Source of the DNA: Lachnospiraceae bacterium JLR.KK002
GTDB taxonomy: Bacteria; Bacillota; Clostridia; Lachnospirales; Lachnospiraceae
Assembly (NCBI GenBank): GCA_036941025.1
Contig: JAYMNP010000001.1
Location: 1,944,501-2,008,500, forward strand
Direction of reading: 5' to 3'
Length of the DNA: 64,000 nt
Shown: positions 17,175 through 26,127 of the stretch, piece by piece
How positions within the stretch are numbered: position 1 is the stretch's first letter
How the letters are laid out: every line of letters begins with the position of its first letter
Notes under the pieces: generated by a model
What the model was told of the DNA's origin: nothing
Seen by the model: only the letters and a program-made list of their open reading frames with translations
The model's database searches: none
Translations under genes and position numbers: made by a program

Positions 17175-18599
17175 ATGATAATAAGAAATGAGGTGGTTAA
17201 AATTGGTTATTTATCATTTGACGCCAGTGTAAAAATTCATTATTCCGGCAAATACACAAGCACAAAAACAGGTAAATCTGGAAACATGGGGATTGCCGGA
17301 TATATCCGGCATATTGACAGGAGTGCGGACAAAATGAATGGCTGTGAGGTACAGCATAGTAACCCTGATATAAATTCTGACCTCACATTAGAAAACGAAT
17401 CTTATTATAAAGATTCTAACGGAGAATGGCAGAGAACAAGCCACTCTAAAGATATGGTAAATGCAATTAACAGACGTATTGAATACGCAAAAGAGCATGG
17501 GGCAAGGATTTCCACAAAAGGGAAAAATGATACAGTGATTGTCCGTCCGCTTGTCCTGCAAATGGGTAACGATTCAATTACAGGACATGAAAATACATGG
17601 ACGTGGGATTTAATTGGGATTCTTGAAGAAGAATTTGGGACAGACAATATCACTGGTTTTTCCATCCATAAGGACGAAACAAACCCACATATTCATGTTT
17701 GCTTTGTCCCTTGCCACGAATCAGAAAAAAACGGAAAATTGAAATGCACGATTTCACAAACGAAATTTTTTCATAACCCAAAACAATTAGCCGGGTTACA
17801 TAGGAAATTCCGTAAAAAATTATTGGATAAAGGATATGACCTTGAATTAGAAAACAAGCCGATTGAAGAAGTTCTGGCATGTTATTACGATAAAGACGAA
17901 AAGTTCCATCAGCAGGGGCTTACTCCCGATATGTTAAAGCGACTTAGTAACAAAGAAATTCAACTTAGAATGGAGATGATTAGAATGAGAATCAGAGAAA
18001 AGGATTTAGATATTCTTGAGAAAAATATCCGTGAAATGAAAGAGCAGGAAAAAGCCAGAGAGGAAGAAATGGAAAGAAGATTTGAAAAAGAGCGTGAATC
18101 TTTATCTACGCAACAGACCGCACTTGAGAATGACAGGGCAACTTTACAGAGTAAAGAATATGACCTTTTGATTAAAGAAATGAAAGTACAGAGAATGGAA
18201 GAAAATGCAGAAAATACAAAAAGAGAAGCAGAGGAAATGTTTGAAAAAGCCGCTTCTATTACTGAAATCTGTAATCAGATTCTTTCAGAGGAAAAACACT
18301 TAAATGCTAAGTTCTTGGAGTTTTTAAAACGTGAGGACGAACGGACAGGCAGACATACACATGATGCTGTAGTGAATTGGTTCAAGAGATTTCAGAACGA
18401 ACGCAAAAAGAAACACACGAACGGTTTATCTGATTTATTTGATTTCGATTATAAGACGAAAGAATTATTGGAATCGGGAAACCGGGCTAGGAATGAGCGT
18501 TTGAGAAACAGAAATTCCAATGCAGACAGCACGACAGACAACAGTCTGAATATTATTGACATTATCGGCACAAATACAGATTATGATTTTTCAGCATAA
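17175..18599 (+). CDS. mobV: MobV-family relaxase (Mob/Pre plasmid mobilization protein)
   Basis: 474 residues. Residues 1-200 form the relaxase domain, with an N-terminal His in GYIRHIDRS (residue 46) and the metal-binding motif HKDETNPHIH (165-174), diagnostic of MobV. The C-terminal half (about 245-370) is a long Glu/Lys/Arg coiled coil, as in this family. It should nick oriT to start transfer using a helper conjugation system. The exact start is uncertain: the ATG at 17175 lies in an inverted repeat, and GAGGTGG lies 10 codons further in without a good start after it. Confidence 0.92.
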   Translation: MIIRNEVVKIGYLSFDASVKIHYSGKYTSTKTGKSGNMGIAGYIRHIDRSADKMNGCEVQHSNPDINSDLTLENESYYKDSNGEWQRTSHSKDMVNAINRRIEYAKEHGARISTKGKNDTVIVRPLVLQMGNDSITGHENTWTWDLIGILEEEFGTDNITGFSIHKDETNPHIHVCFVPCHESEKNGKLKCTISQTKFFHNPKQLAGLHRKFRKKLLDKGYDLELENKPIEEVLACYYDKDEKFHQQGLTPDMLKRLSNKEIQLRMEMIRMRIREKDLDILEKNIREMKEQEKAREEEMERRFEKERESLSTQQTALENDRATLQSKEYDLLIKEMKVQRMEENAENTKREAEEMFEKAASITEICNQILSEEKHLNAKFLEFLKREDERTGRHTHDAVVNWFKRFQNERKKKHTNGLSDLFDFDYKTKELLESGNRARNERLRNRNSNADSTTDNSLNIIDIIGTNTDYDFSA

Positions 18600-18608
18600 G
18601 TCGTTAAG

Positions 18609-18653
18609 AACAAACATGACCCACGGTACAGAGTATCGTGGGTCATGTTTGTT
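18609..18653 (+). terminator. Terminator of the relaxase gene
   Basis: AACAAACATGACCCACG pairs perfectly with CGTGGGTCATGTTTGTT (17-bp stem, 11-base loop), starting 9 bases after the relaxase stop. Being symmetric, it could also stop ssrA transcripts entering from the right. Confidence 0.85.
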
Positions 18654-18730
18654 TCAGACTGTAGACAACCTATTCTGTCTTTATTTTCGCCAATACACTA
18701 AGCAGAACATATTCCTGTATATGACAATTT

Positions 18731-18757
18731 CATATGCAGGGTTCGACTTAATGCGTT
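18731..18757. repeat. Inverted repeat between the element and ssrA
   Basis: CCTGTATATGA (approximately 18715-18725) pairs with TCATATGCAGG (ending near 18741) around a 5-base loop; the positions carry an uncertainty of a few bases. It lies on the chromosomal side of the right junction, just beyond the ssrA 3' end. There is no T-run, so it is a weak terminator candidate. Confidence 0.4.
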
Positions 18758-18761
18758 TAAG

Positions 18762-19105
18762 TGGAGCTGAGGGGAATCGAACCCCTGTCCGAAAGCCAAT
18801 TCACTATGGCATCTCCCATTACAGTCATTAGTTTAACATTCCCTCTGCCGGACGCCTAATGACAGGCTTCCGGTTTCAGTAGCTTCATAATACGCCCGTA
18901 TCCGCAAAGCTTTGGATACGTCGTTTCCCACATAGTCGAAGCCGGGTTCTTAAACTGTGGGTGGTCTAAGGCCGACTGCTGCAACTAGGCAGCGATTGCT
19001 AAATTATCTTCAGCGTTTATATTTATAATTCCCGTTGTTGAGGCGGTCAGGAGCCGCCAATGGCTTCCATAGCTTCACAACCCCCGTCGAAACCAGTACA
19101 ACCCC
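18762..19105 (-). ncRNA. ssrA: Transfer-messenger RNA (tmRNA)
   Basis: Rescues stalled ribosomes. The 5' GGGGTTGTACTGG pairs with the 3' CAGCTCC to form the acceptor stem, and the T arm reads GGGGTTCGATTCCCC. The conserved TTTCGACGGGGG follows the 5' end. The tag reading frame (19014-18985) is GCT GAA GAT AAT TTA GCA ATC GCT GCC TAG, giving the peptide AEDNLAIAA. CCA is not encoded. The neighbouring mobile element is inserted just beyond its 3' end. Confidence 0.95.
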
Positions 19106-19134
19106 TGGCTGCTGATGTTGTTTAGCAATTACAC

Positions 19135-19164
19135 ATTATAGCTTTCTCTTAGTGATTCTGTCAA
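19135..19164 (-). promoter_or_regulatory. ssrA promoter
   Basis: Minus strand TTGACA (19164-19159), 18 bases, TATAAT (19140-19135). Transcription would begin about 23 nt upstream of the mature 5' end, consistent with RNase P trimming. Confidence 0.85.
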
Positions 19165-19230
19165 GTCTTTTTCCAAAATCAATAAGAATTCTGGTAACAG
19201 TTTAGCCTGTGGCTTCCCTGTTACGGACTT

Positions 19231-19962
19231 TTACGAATTCCGGTGCTTTCCGGATGGAAGAATCCGGTCTGCAATCAGTTCCAGCACCACTGCCAGAACA
19301 AAAAAGACAACAATGGCCACCACCGCTTTTCCAATGAGGATTTCAAAGGAATGCTTCTCCTGCCATTCATTGTCAATGGTATAGAGCACATAATCCGTGG
19401 GCGCCTGGTATTCCTCACAAACGGACGCCAGCGCCGTTTTGGCCCCCTGAGAAAATCCCTGCTTTCTGCCGATGGGAAGGGTTGTTTCCTTACCCTTTGC
19501 AATATTTTTGGCCAGACAGCGGTTCATCTGAGCCAGAATATGACTGCCGTCTTCCAGCTCAATGATATAGTAAGGCGTATAGTCCTGGGAAACATCCAGC
19601 GGGGACGTTCTGACCGTTGTTTTTTTCCGTCCAACGGCTCCGTTGCGGCGTCTCTGAAAATAATCTGCCCATTCCGCCAGGCTGTATACATTGGTTTTAT
19701 AAATCTTCTCCGGCGTCACGGTGATATAATCCACATCGTTCAGCACTTCTTTCCATTCTTCCTGCGTCTTTACTTCCGGTATACCTTCTCCCGCAGGTTT
19801 TCCGGTATAAACCGTTCCTGGATTTCCCTCCATCTCCTGACTGCTGACAGCATCCGGTTTGTTCCCGCTCCACAAAATTCCTTCCATATTAAAATTGCTG
19901 AATACAAGAACTGCCGCTGCCAGCGAAAAAAGTACCAGTATAACATCCAACACTTTTCTCAT
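19231..19962 (-). CDS. Unknown membrane protein with N- and C-terminal helices
   Basis: 243 residues. TM1 is at about 6-24 (ILVLFSLAAAVLVFSNF) and TM2 at about 207-232 (ILIGKAVVAIVVFFVLAVVLELI). The ~180 residues between are soluble, with YITVTPEKIYKTNVYSLAEWADYF and YTPYYIIELEDGSHILAQMN, probably outside the membrane. I do not recognise the family. A weak hairpin (GTAACAG/CTGTTAC, 19193-19224) follows the stop. Confidence 0.6.
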   Translation of the reverse strand: MRKVLDVILVLFSLAAAVLVFSNFNMEGILWSGNKPDAVSSQEMEGNPGTVYTGKPAGEGIPEVKTQEEWKEVLNDVDYITVTPEKIYKTNVYSLAEWADYFQRRRNGAVGRKKTTVRTSPLDVSQDYTPYYIIELEDGSHILAQMNRCLAKNIAKGKETTLPIGRKQGFSQGAKTALASVCEEYQAPTDYVLYTIDNEWQEKHSFEILIGKAVVAIVVFFVLAVVLELIADRILPSGKHRNS

Positions 19963-20004
19963 TACTCAACTCTCCTGCACCAATCCGCTGAGACTGTATC
20001 CGGT

Positions 20005-20700
20005 TTACACTCTCACATCCAGACCACGGTAATATTTTCTCTGGTTTTCTTCTTTGAAATAAGCATAGGGTTCTCTCAGAGCCCCGGCTTCTTCCTTTAT
20101 TTTCTCCATCTGACGGTCAAGCTGCTCTGAAACACTGTCTGCCCCATCCGGATTCTCCGCCGCAAGCTGTTCTTCCAGAAGCTGTTCCTGTGTTTCTTCC
20201 AACGCTTCCGCAGTTTCCTCCAGTACTTCTTCCATGGAGTCTGTAACTTCTTCCAGCATTTCTTCCAGAACACCTTCGTTTTCTTCCGTTCCGGCTGCTT
20301 CTTCTGCCAGTTCTTCCCGTCTTTCTTCCGGTGTCTTCGGCTCCAGTTTTTCGGCTGCCTCGGCGTTCTTCTCGCCCTGTTCCTGGGCTTCGTCCAGAAT
20401 ATGGGCCATCTGCTCGTTATTATAAGCCGCTTTCACCGCGGCAATCTCGTCCTCATAATTGTGAAACATTTCCAGCTTTCTGGCAATTTCTTCCACCGTA
20501 CCGCATTCCATTTCCTTCAGCTTTTCTTTCTGATTTTCCCAGAATGCAATCTGATTTCCTGCCTTCTGCTGACGCTCCATTTTATCCTGGGTGCTTTTCA
20601 GCATACTGTTATGCAGGCCTGGCAGATTTCCCGCAAATACACTTTTTGACTGATAATTTCCCGGCGCATGGAATCCGGCGCCTGCCATACCTATATTCAT
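20005..20700 (-). CDS. Unknown acidic coiled-coil protein
   Basis: 231 residues. Residues about 35-110 are helical and mixed-charge; residues 115-200 are strongly acidic (GVLEEMLEEVTDSMEEVLEE) and predicted coiled coil. No signal peptide or membrane segment. It ends 42 bases before the neighbouring membrane protein starts and lies in one orientation with the FlxA-like gene and pepP. The family is not recognised. Confidence 0.55.
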   Translation of the reverse strand: MNIGMAGAGFHAPGNYQSKSVFAGNLPGLHNSMLKSTQDKMERQQKAGNQIAFWENQKEKLKEMECGTVEEIARKLEMFHNYEDEIAAVKAAYNNEQMAHILDEAQEQGEKNAEAAEKLEPKTPEERREELAEEAAGTEENEGVLEEMLEEVTDSMEEVLEETAEALEETQEQLLEEQLAAENPDGADSVSEQLDRQMEKIKEEAGALREPYAYFKEENQRKYYRGLDVRV

Positions 20701-20818
20701 AAAAACACCTGCGCTTTCCTGTCTTTTTTTCCCATGTTTTCAGGGTATATTTCGTCACATTCGCCGGATTCCTTAACCTTTTTCTTCCATCTGAATGAAC
20801 CGGGGAATCAAAAGGGAA

Positions 20819-21556
20819 TCAGAGGCGGATATCCACAAACTTTCCATCTTCCTGCTTTTCCTTCTCCTGCTGTTCGTTCTCTTTCTTATCTTTTTTATCC
20901 TGTAACTCCTCTTCTTCCCTGATTTTCTCCTGTTCAGAAGTATGTTCCGCCTTTTTCTCCCGCTCTTTTTCTTCTGTCTTTCTGATTTCTTCTCCAGCCT
21001 CTTCCAGTACGCCAATCTGAGAAGCCTTTGCCTTTTCCACGCGTTCTTCCAGTTCGGCAAGCCTGCTTAATTTACCCTCCACATCCTGATCCCGTTTCTG
21101 GTCCAGCTTAATATCTGACTGTATGGTTCTGGCTTCCCCTTCCAGACGGGAGGCTACGCTTCCGTAGGATTTTGCCTGTTTCATGGCAGTATCCGCCGAA
21201 ACCAGGGCCTCCATACCGGCCCTGGAAAATCCCTGTTCCTGCTGCTTTTTCTGCTCCTGCCGATTTCCATTGTTCTGCTGCTCTGCCGCCTCTTTCTGTG
21301 CCTTCTGCTTTTCTCTGCGCTGCTCCATCTGATGCTGGCGGAGCTGTTGATTCAAATCGGTAATCTGCTGCTGCAATTCCTGACGTTTTTTCATTTTTTC
21401 TTCCGCGGTCAGCTCTTTGTTCCCGGATAATTCCTGCAGGGCTTTCTGCGCATTTGCAATCTGCTTGCGGATACTTTTGCTCACGGCATCCTCCCCCTGC
21501 GTTATATTCCATGTTCCTGCTGATATACCTGATTCTTTTGCTCCGCTGACTTTCAT
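20819..21556 (-). CDS. FlxA-like coiled-coil protein
   Basis: 245 residues. Residues 28-75 (IRKQIANAQKALQELS, then LTAEEKMKKRQELQQQITDL) have the FlxA-like pattern of paired Gln-rich helices. The rest is a highly charged Glu/Lys/Gln coiled coil to the end. The FlxA family is named for a flagellar-regulon gene in E. coli; the function is unknown. cheV 12 kb away shows a chemotaxis background, but a functional link is only a guess. Confidence 0.6.
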   Translation of the reverse strand: MKVSGAKESGISAGTWNITQGEDAVSKSIRKQIANAQKALQELSGNKELTAEEKMKKRQELQQQITDLNQQLRQHQMEQRREKQKAQKEAAEQQNNGNRQEQKKQQEQGFSRAGMEALVSADTAMKQAKSYGSVASRLEGEARTIQSDIKLDQKRDQDVEGKLSRLAELEERVEKAKASQIGVLEEAGEEIRKTEEKEREKKAEHTSEQEKIREEEELQDKKDKKENEQQEKEKQEDGKFVDIRL

Positions 21557-21653
21557 TTCCGTACCCTCCCTGGCTGTTTCGTTTCCTGTTACTCCGTGAA
21601 CATAATTCCTGTATTTCTTTATATATCGTCTGTTCCGGCAATCTAATCAACTG

Positions 21654-23483
21654 TCAGATTTCCCTGGTATACACTTTCAGCCAGTCCTGCTCTTCCTGAG
21701 TCAGGAAAGGTGCAATCTTTTCATAGACCATCTTATGGTAATCATTCAGCAGCTTCCGCTCGGAAGCAGTCATTTCTTCCGGCAGAATGGCGTCCAGATC
21801 TATGGGCGCATATGTGATGATTTCAAATTCCATAAACTGTCCGTATTCATTTTTTTCTGCCTTCCTGCAAATCAGTTCGTTCTCGGTACGGATTCCGTAC
21901 TTTCCTTCCAGATAAACCCCAGGTTCGTCTGTGGTAACCATCCCTTCTTCCAGCACGCAGCTGTCATCACGTTCCGGCACTATTTTCCAGCGGAACCCGT
22001 TGGGGCCTTCATGCACATTCAGCAGGTATCCGATTCCATGGCCCGTGCCGCATTTATAATCCAGCCCCAGGTTCCACAGAGGGCCTCTGGACAGAATATC
22101 CAGATTCAGTCCCCGGCATCCGTGGAGGAATTTTGCCGCCGCAAGATTCAGATTGGAACGGCACACCGTAGTAAAGTGGAATTTTTCCTCCTCTGTGAGG
22201 GTTCCAAGGGCCATCGTCCTGGTAATATCCGTGCTTCCGTCCAGGTAATGTCCGCCGGAGTCCACCAGCAGAAATCCCTCCGGTTTCAGTTCCGCGTCGG
22301 ATTCAGGTGTGGCGGTATAATGCATCATGGCTGCATTCGGGCCATAGGCGCTAATCGTATCAAAACTTAAATCTACAAATAATTTCTGCTCCCGTCTGCA
22401 TGTTTCCAGATAATCTGAAGCAGAAATCTCCGTAATTTTCTGTTTGCCGATATTGGTCTTTAACCAGTACATAAATTTTGTAAAAGCCACACCGTCTTTG
22501 ATATGGGCGTTTCGGATATTGGAAAGCTCTGTCTCATTCTTTACGGCTTTCATCCATTCTGTGGGATTCGGCTTTCTCACCGTCTTAACATCATCCTTCA
22601 GGCTGTGGACGATGCGGTAATTGACAATATTTTCATCCAGCAGAACCGTTTCTCCCGCCGGAATCCCGCCTGCATAGTCGTAGATTTCCTCATAGGGTTT
22701 CAGGATAATTCCGTTTTTCCCGCAGTATTCCCGCAGAGTATCATTCAGTACTTCTTCATGGAGGAACCAGTAACTTTCTTCCATGGTAACCGCTGCAAAA
22801 GACAGTACCACCGGCACATGGTCAATGTCTCCGCCCCGGATGTTAAACAGCCAGGCAATGTCGTACAGTGAGGTGAGGATGTGGACGCCTGCATTCTGCT
22901 CCCGCATCTTTTCCCGTACCCGTTTCAGCTTGTTTTCAGTACTTTCTCCCGCATACTTTTCTTCTAATATAAATACCGGATGTTTGGGAAGCTGCGGACG
23001 TTCTTTCCAGATGATTCCCACCAGATCTTCGTCCACGGACAGGCTGCCTTTTTTATCCGTTACAATTTTCTCATAATCGGCCCCCGATTTTGCATTCATC
23101 ACCCGGCCGTCAAATCCCAGGCAGCCGCCTTCGGGCAGATTTATTTCCACATATTCCTTTACGGTGGGCACGCCCTCTTCTCCCATGGGAAACAGCGTCA
23201 CCGGAGTTCCCATAAGCTGCTTTTCCGCCTGTATAAAATATCTTCCGTCGGTCCATAACCCCGCTTCTGTCCTGGTAATCACTGCGGTTCCGGCAGAACC
23301 GGTAAATCCTGTAATAAATTTTCTGGCTTTGAAATAATCGCCCACATACTCTGATTCGTGGAAATCAGACGTAGGCACAATGTATATATCCACGTTCCTT
23401 TTCTGCATTTCTGCCCGGAGCGCTTCGATTCTCTCTGCTACCAATCTGTTCTCTCCTTCAAAATTTAATGTATGGTTCATCAT
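21654..23483 (-). CDS. pepP: Xaa-Pro aminopeptidase (three-domain, M24B)
   Basis: Removes N-terminal residues that precede proline in peptides. The 609-residue protein has two creatinase-like N-terminal domains (about 12-165 and 170-315) and a C-terminal M24 domain. Metal ligands are visible: two Asp in LLVDSGGHYLDGSTDITRT, His in GTGHGIGYLLNVHEGP, and Glu in TTDEPGVYLEGKYGIRTENE. The length fits the eukaryotic-like aminopeptidase P subfamily. It starts 15 bases after the ridA stop and is probably cotranscribed. Confidence 0.95.
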   Translation of the reverse strand: MMNHTLNFEGENRLVAERIEALRAEMQKRNVDIYIVPTSDFHESEYVGDYFKARKFITGFTGSAGTAVITRTEAGLWTDGRYFIQAEKQLMGTPVTLFPMGEEGVPTVKEYVEINLPEGGCLGFDGRVMNAKSGADYEKIVTDKKGSLSVDEDLVGIIWKERPQLPKHPVFILEEKYAGESTENKLKRVREKMREQNAGVHILTSLYDIAWLFNIRGGDIDHVPVVLSFAAVTMEESYWFLHEEVLNDTLREYCGKNGIILKPYEEIYDYAGGIPAGETVLLDENIVNYRIVHSLKDDVKTVRKPNPTEWMKAVKNETELSNIRNAHIKDGVAFTKFMYWLKTNIGKQKITEISASDYLETCRREQKLFVDLSFDTISAYGPNAAMMHYTATPESDAELKPEGFLLVDSGGHYLDGSTDITRTMALGTLTEEEKFHFTTVCRSNLNLAAAKFLHGCRGLNLDILSRGPLWNLGLDYKCGTGHGIGYLLNVHEGPNGFRWKIVPERDDSCVLEEGMVTTDEPGVYLEGKYGIRTENELICRKAEKNEYGQFMEFEIITYAPIDLDAILPEEMTASERKLLNDYHKMVYEKIAPFLTQEEQDWLKVYTREI

Positions 23484-23498
23484 CTCTGCATTCCCATA

Positions 23499-23882
23499 TT
23501 ATGCTTCTTTTTTCACAGCAATGGCCTCAATTTCCACCAGCCCCTCTTTGGGCAGCCTTGCGGCCTGTACGCAGGAGCGTGCCGGTGCATCCCCCGGAAA
23601 ATACTGTGCATAAATTTCATTTACTTTTGCAAAATCGTTGATATCATTTAAAAATACGTTGGTCTTTACCACATGTTCCATATCGCTCCCGGCTGCTTCC
23701 AGTACTGCAGCAAGGTTCTTCAGGCTCTGGTGTGTCTGTGCTTCCACGCCTCCCGGCAGCGTTCCGCTCTCCGGAATCAGTCCAAGCTGCCCGGAAGTAA
23801 AAATCAGCCCGTTTGCTTCCACTGCATGTACATAAGGTCCCACTGCTGCCGGCGCCTTTGGCGCATTGATTGATTTCTTCAT
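23499..23882 (-). CDS. ridA: RidA family reactive-imine deaminase
   Basis: 127 residues, the usual length. The protein hydrolyses enamine/imine intermediates released by PLP enzymes. The family motifs are present: ANGLIFTSGQLGLIPESG, NVFLNDINDFAKVNEIYAQYF and the catalytic Arg in ARSCVQAARLPKEGLVEIE. It is first in the ridA-pepP pair. Confidence 0.95.
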   Translation of the reverse strand: MKKSINAPKAPAAVGPYVHAVEANGLIFTSGQLGLIPESGTLPGGVEAQTHQSLKNLAAVLEAAGSDMEHVVKTNVFLNDINDFAKVNEIYAQYFPGDAPARSCVQAARLPKEGLVEIEAIAVKKEA

Positions 23883-23976
23883 ATTCTGCTTCCTCTTTTC
23901 CTGATAAACAGTTACATTATTTTAACGTTTTTATTCTATCACGTTCCGAATATTTCTTCAATCTAAAACGTAACAC

Positions 23977-24022
23977 TTGACTTTTTGTCCAAAACGTCTT
24001 ATTGTATTATTAATGTAGTACA
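23977..24022 (+). promoter_or_regulatory. Promoter region of the GntR/ABC operon
   Basis: TTGACT (23977-23982), 17 bases, TATTGT (24000-24005), then the dyad TGTAGTACA (24014-24022), a plausible operator for autorepression by the GntR protein. Confidence 0.45.
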
Positions 24023-24050
24023 ATCATACATAGAGAAACGAGGTGATTGA

Positions 24051-24443
24051 ATGCCATGGAACTTGAATTCTGACCGGCCCATTTTCATTCAGATTATAGA
24101 AAAAATCCAGATGGACATTATATCGGGGCTGTATCGGCCCGGCGATAAACTGCCTTCTGTCCGGGAGCTCGCTCAGGAAGCGTCTGTAAATCCCAACACC
24201 ATGCAGAAAGCTCTTTCCGAACTGGAACGGACAGGGCTTGTCTACTCCCAGCGCACCAGTGGACGATTTATTACGGAGGATATGACCATGATTGAAAAAT
24301 TAAAATCAGAACTTGCAAAAGAAATGGTGACCCAATTTCTGGAAAACATGCTGAAACTGGGATTTCAGAAAGAAGACGCTATTTCACTTCTTACGGAACT
24401 CACAGAACAGGAAGGAGGCAGCGATGACACTGCTGGAATGTAA
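24051..24443 (+). CDS. GntR-family regulator, YtrA type
   Basis: 130 residues: an N-terminal winged helix (FIQIIEKIQMDIISGLYRPG, KLPSVRELAQEASVNPNTMQKAL) and a short ~55-residue helical tail without a ligand-binding domain, which defines the YtrA subfamily. These normally repress the ABC transporter operon they head. Its 3' end overlaps the ATPase gene by 20 bases. Confidence 0.92.
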   Translation: MPWNLNSDRPIFIQIIEKIQMDIISGLYRPGDKLPSVRELAQEASVNPNTMQKALSELERTGLVYSQRTSGRFITEDMTMIEKLKSELAKEMVTQFLENMLKLGFQKEDAISLLTELTEQEGGSDDTAGM

Positions 24444-25119
24444 TGCCCTCATGAAAACCTACGAAACCATCCCGGCCCTTACAGACGTCTCCCTTACGAT
24501 TGAAGGAGGTCACATCATCGGCCTGCTGGGGCCCAACGGAAGCGGCAAAACCACACTGCTCAAACTGATTGCGGGGCTGCTGCAGCCCACCTCCGGAACC
24601 ATACGCATTCAGGGCGAGCCTGTGGGCACTGCCAGTAAAAATCTTATTTCCTATCTTCCGGACCACTGTTACCTGAACCAGTCCATGAAGATACGGGAAA
24701 TCATTGCATTTTTTCAGGATTTTTACAGGGACTTTGCATCAGAACGGGCTTATGACATGCTGGAAAAACTGGACATAGACCCAGGCTGCAAATTAAAAAC
24801 CCTTTCCAAAGGAACCAGGGAGAAGGTACAGCTGATTCTGGTTATGAGCCGACGGGCAGGGCTCTATATACTGGACGAACCCATTGCCGGCGTGGACCCT
24901 GCCGCAAGAGACTACATTTTACAGACCATTCTGGGAAATTATGACGAACATGCCACCATAATCATTTCCACCCATTTGATTTCTGATATTGAAAATATCC
25001 TGGACCAGGTTATTTTTCTTCAGAACGGCAGAATCCACACCCACGCTTCCGTAGATGAACTGCGGGAACAGAGCCGCAAATCCATCGACACTTTATTCCG
25101 GGAGGTATTCAGATGTTAG
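24424..25119 (+). CDS. ABC transporter ATP-binding protein
   Basis: 231 residues. Walker A is GLLGPNGSGKTTLL, the signature region is LSKGTREKVQL (degenerate, Lys-Gly-Thr for Gly-Gly-Gln), Walker B is YILDEPIAGVDP, and the switch His is in STHLISD. It pairs with the downstream permease; YtrA-controlled systems typically export antimicrobial peptides or respond to envelope stress, but the substrate here is unknown. Confidence 0.93.
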   Translation: MTLLECNALMKTYETIPALTDVSLTIEGGHIIGLLGPNGSGKTTLLKLIAGLLQPTSGTIRIQGEPVGTASKNLISYLPDHCYLNQSMKIREIIAFFQDFYRDFASERAYDMLEKLDIDPGCKLKTLSKGTREKVQLILVMSRRAGLYILDEPIAGVDPAARDYILQTILGNYDEHATIIISTHLISDIENILDQVIFLQNGRIHTHASVDELREQSRKSIDTLFREVFRC

Positions 25120-25961
25120 GAAAACTCTTAAAACATGAATGGAAATCCACCTGCAAAATAATGACGGCCGCAAATCTTACGCTGCTGCTGCTGACACTGA
25201 CCGGCTGCTGCATTTTAAACACGGATATATTTGACAGCCAGGAGTCTGCGCTGCTGGCTGTTTTTCTGATTATTTTTTATGCCCTTTCCCTGGCAGCCTT
25301 CAGTATCATAACCGGGATTTATCTCTACGCCCGCTTTTACCGGAATCTGTTTACTTCTCAGGGTTACCTGATGCACACCCTGCCTGTCACTCCTCTGCAG
25401 CTGTTTCATTCCAAACTGCTGGTGGGATATTTCTGGTCTTCCGTAAATGCCCTGCTCACCATCCTGTCCGTAATACTGCTGTCCTTCGTTGCCGGGTATC
25501 ATTATGTAGATACCTACGGCGCGGAAAACGTTCAGGATTTGCTGCAGGATCTGGACATGGTAATCTCCACCGGAAACGGTGACTGGACCATATCTTTCCG
25601 CAATCTCTTTGGCTATACGCCTCTGCAGATTCTGGGACTTATGATTCTCTTGCAGCTCTCCGGCAGCCTGGCCAGCCTTCTGATGGGATATGTGAGTATC
25701 CTGCTGGGACAGCTTATGGAAAAATACCGTCTGGCCTGCGCCATTGGATTTTACATCGCCCTTTATATCGGAAATCAGATTATCAGCTCTGTGCTGATTC
25801 TCTCACCCACCTTATACAAATCCGTTTCCACGATGGGCAGTTTCCTGAACAGCTATTACAAAAATATGCTTCCGGCTGCTGTTTTCAGCCAGCTAATCCT
25901 GTCCTTCATATTCTATATGGTATCTGTCCTGCTTATGAGGCGGAAATTAAATCTTGATTAG
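25113..25961 (+). CDS. ABC transporter permease
   Basis: 282 residues with six hydrophobic segments (about 17-40, 50-72, 105-130, 165-190, 205-228, 250-275), typical of ABC-2-like membrane partners. It starts 7 bases inside the ATPase gene. A strong terminator follows at 26013. Confidence 0.88.
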   Translation: MLGKLLKHEWKSTCKIMTAANLTLLLLTLTGCCILNTDIFDSQESALLAVFLIIFYALSLAAFSIITGIYLYARFYRNLFTSQGYLMHTLPVTPLQLFHSKLLVGYFWSSVNALLTILSVILLSFVAGYHYVDTYGAENVQDLLQDLDMVISTGNGDWTISFRNLFGYTPLQILGLMILLQLSGSLASLLMGYVSILLGQLMEKYRLACAIGFYIALYIGNQIISSVLILSPTLYKSVSTMGSFLNSYYKNMLPAAVFSQLILSFIFYMVSVLLMRRKLNLD

Positions 25962-26012
25962 TTATTCTATCATGGCACAGCCGGTATTATTTTATCACAG
26001 AACTTTCCTTTT

Positions 26013-26069
26013 CCCCATATGGAAATCCGCAAAAATAAATTCGCGGATTTCCATATGGGGTTTCTTCTG
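26013..26069 (+). terminator. Terminator of the GntR/ABC operon
   Basis: CCCCATATGGAAATCCGC (26013-26030) pairs perfectly over 18 bp with 26043-26060 around a 12-base AT-rich loop and is followed by TTTCTTCT on the plus strand. Confidence 0.8.
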
Positions 26070-26127
26070 TCCCTCTGCTATACTATGGTCTGTGGGAGAG
26101 GTGTTTTCCGGAAATGCTCACAGACTT

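Larger units (their letters stand above)
12723..18687. mobile_element. Integrated mobilizable element (serine recombinase, rolling-circle Rep, MobV relaxase)
   Basis: The direct repeat CTGTCTTTATTTT flanks the segment (12723-12735 and 18675-18687), giving a 5,952-bp element. It encodes a large serine recombinase at its left end, an HUH rolling-circle replication initiator, one secreted cargo protein and a MobV-type relaxase. Removing one repeat copy recreates a perfect hairpin, AAAATAAAGACAG-TGCAGA-CTGTCTTTATTTT, about 75 bp beyond the 3' end of ssrA, so the ancestral site looks like the tmRNA transcript terminator. It lacks conjugation genes and would need a helper for transfer. Confidence 0.85.

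Noticed and set aside
18675..18762. ssrA 3'-end sequence as the element's att site
   Set aside because: The left boundary contains no copy of the tmRNA 3' end; the shared repeat is the terminator arm ~75 bp beyond it.
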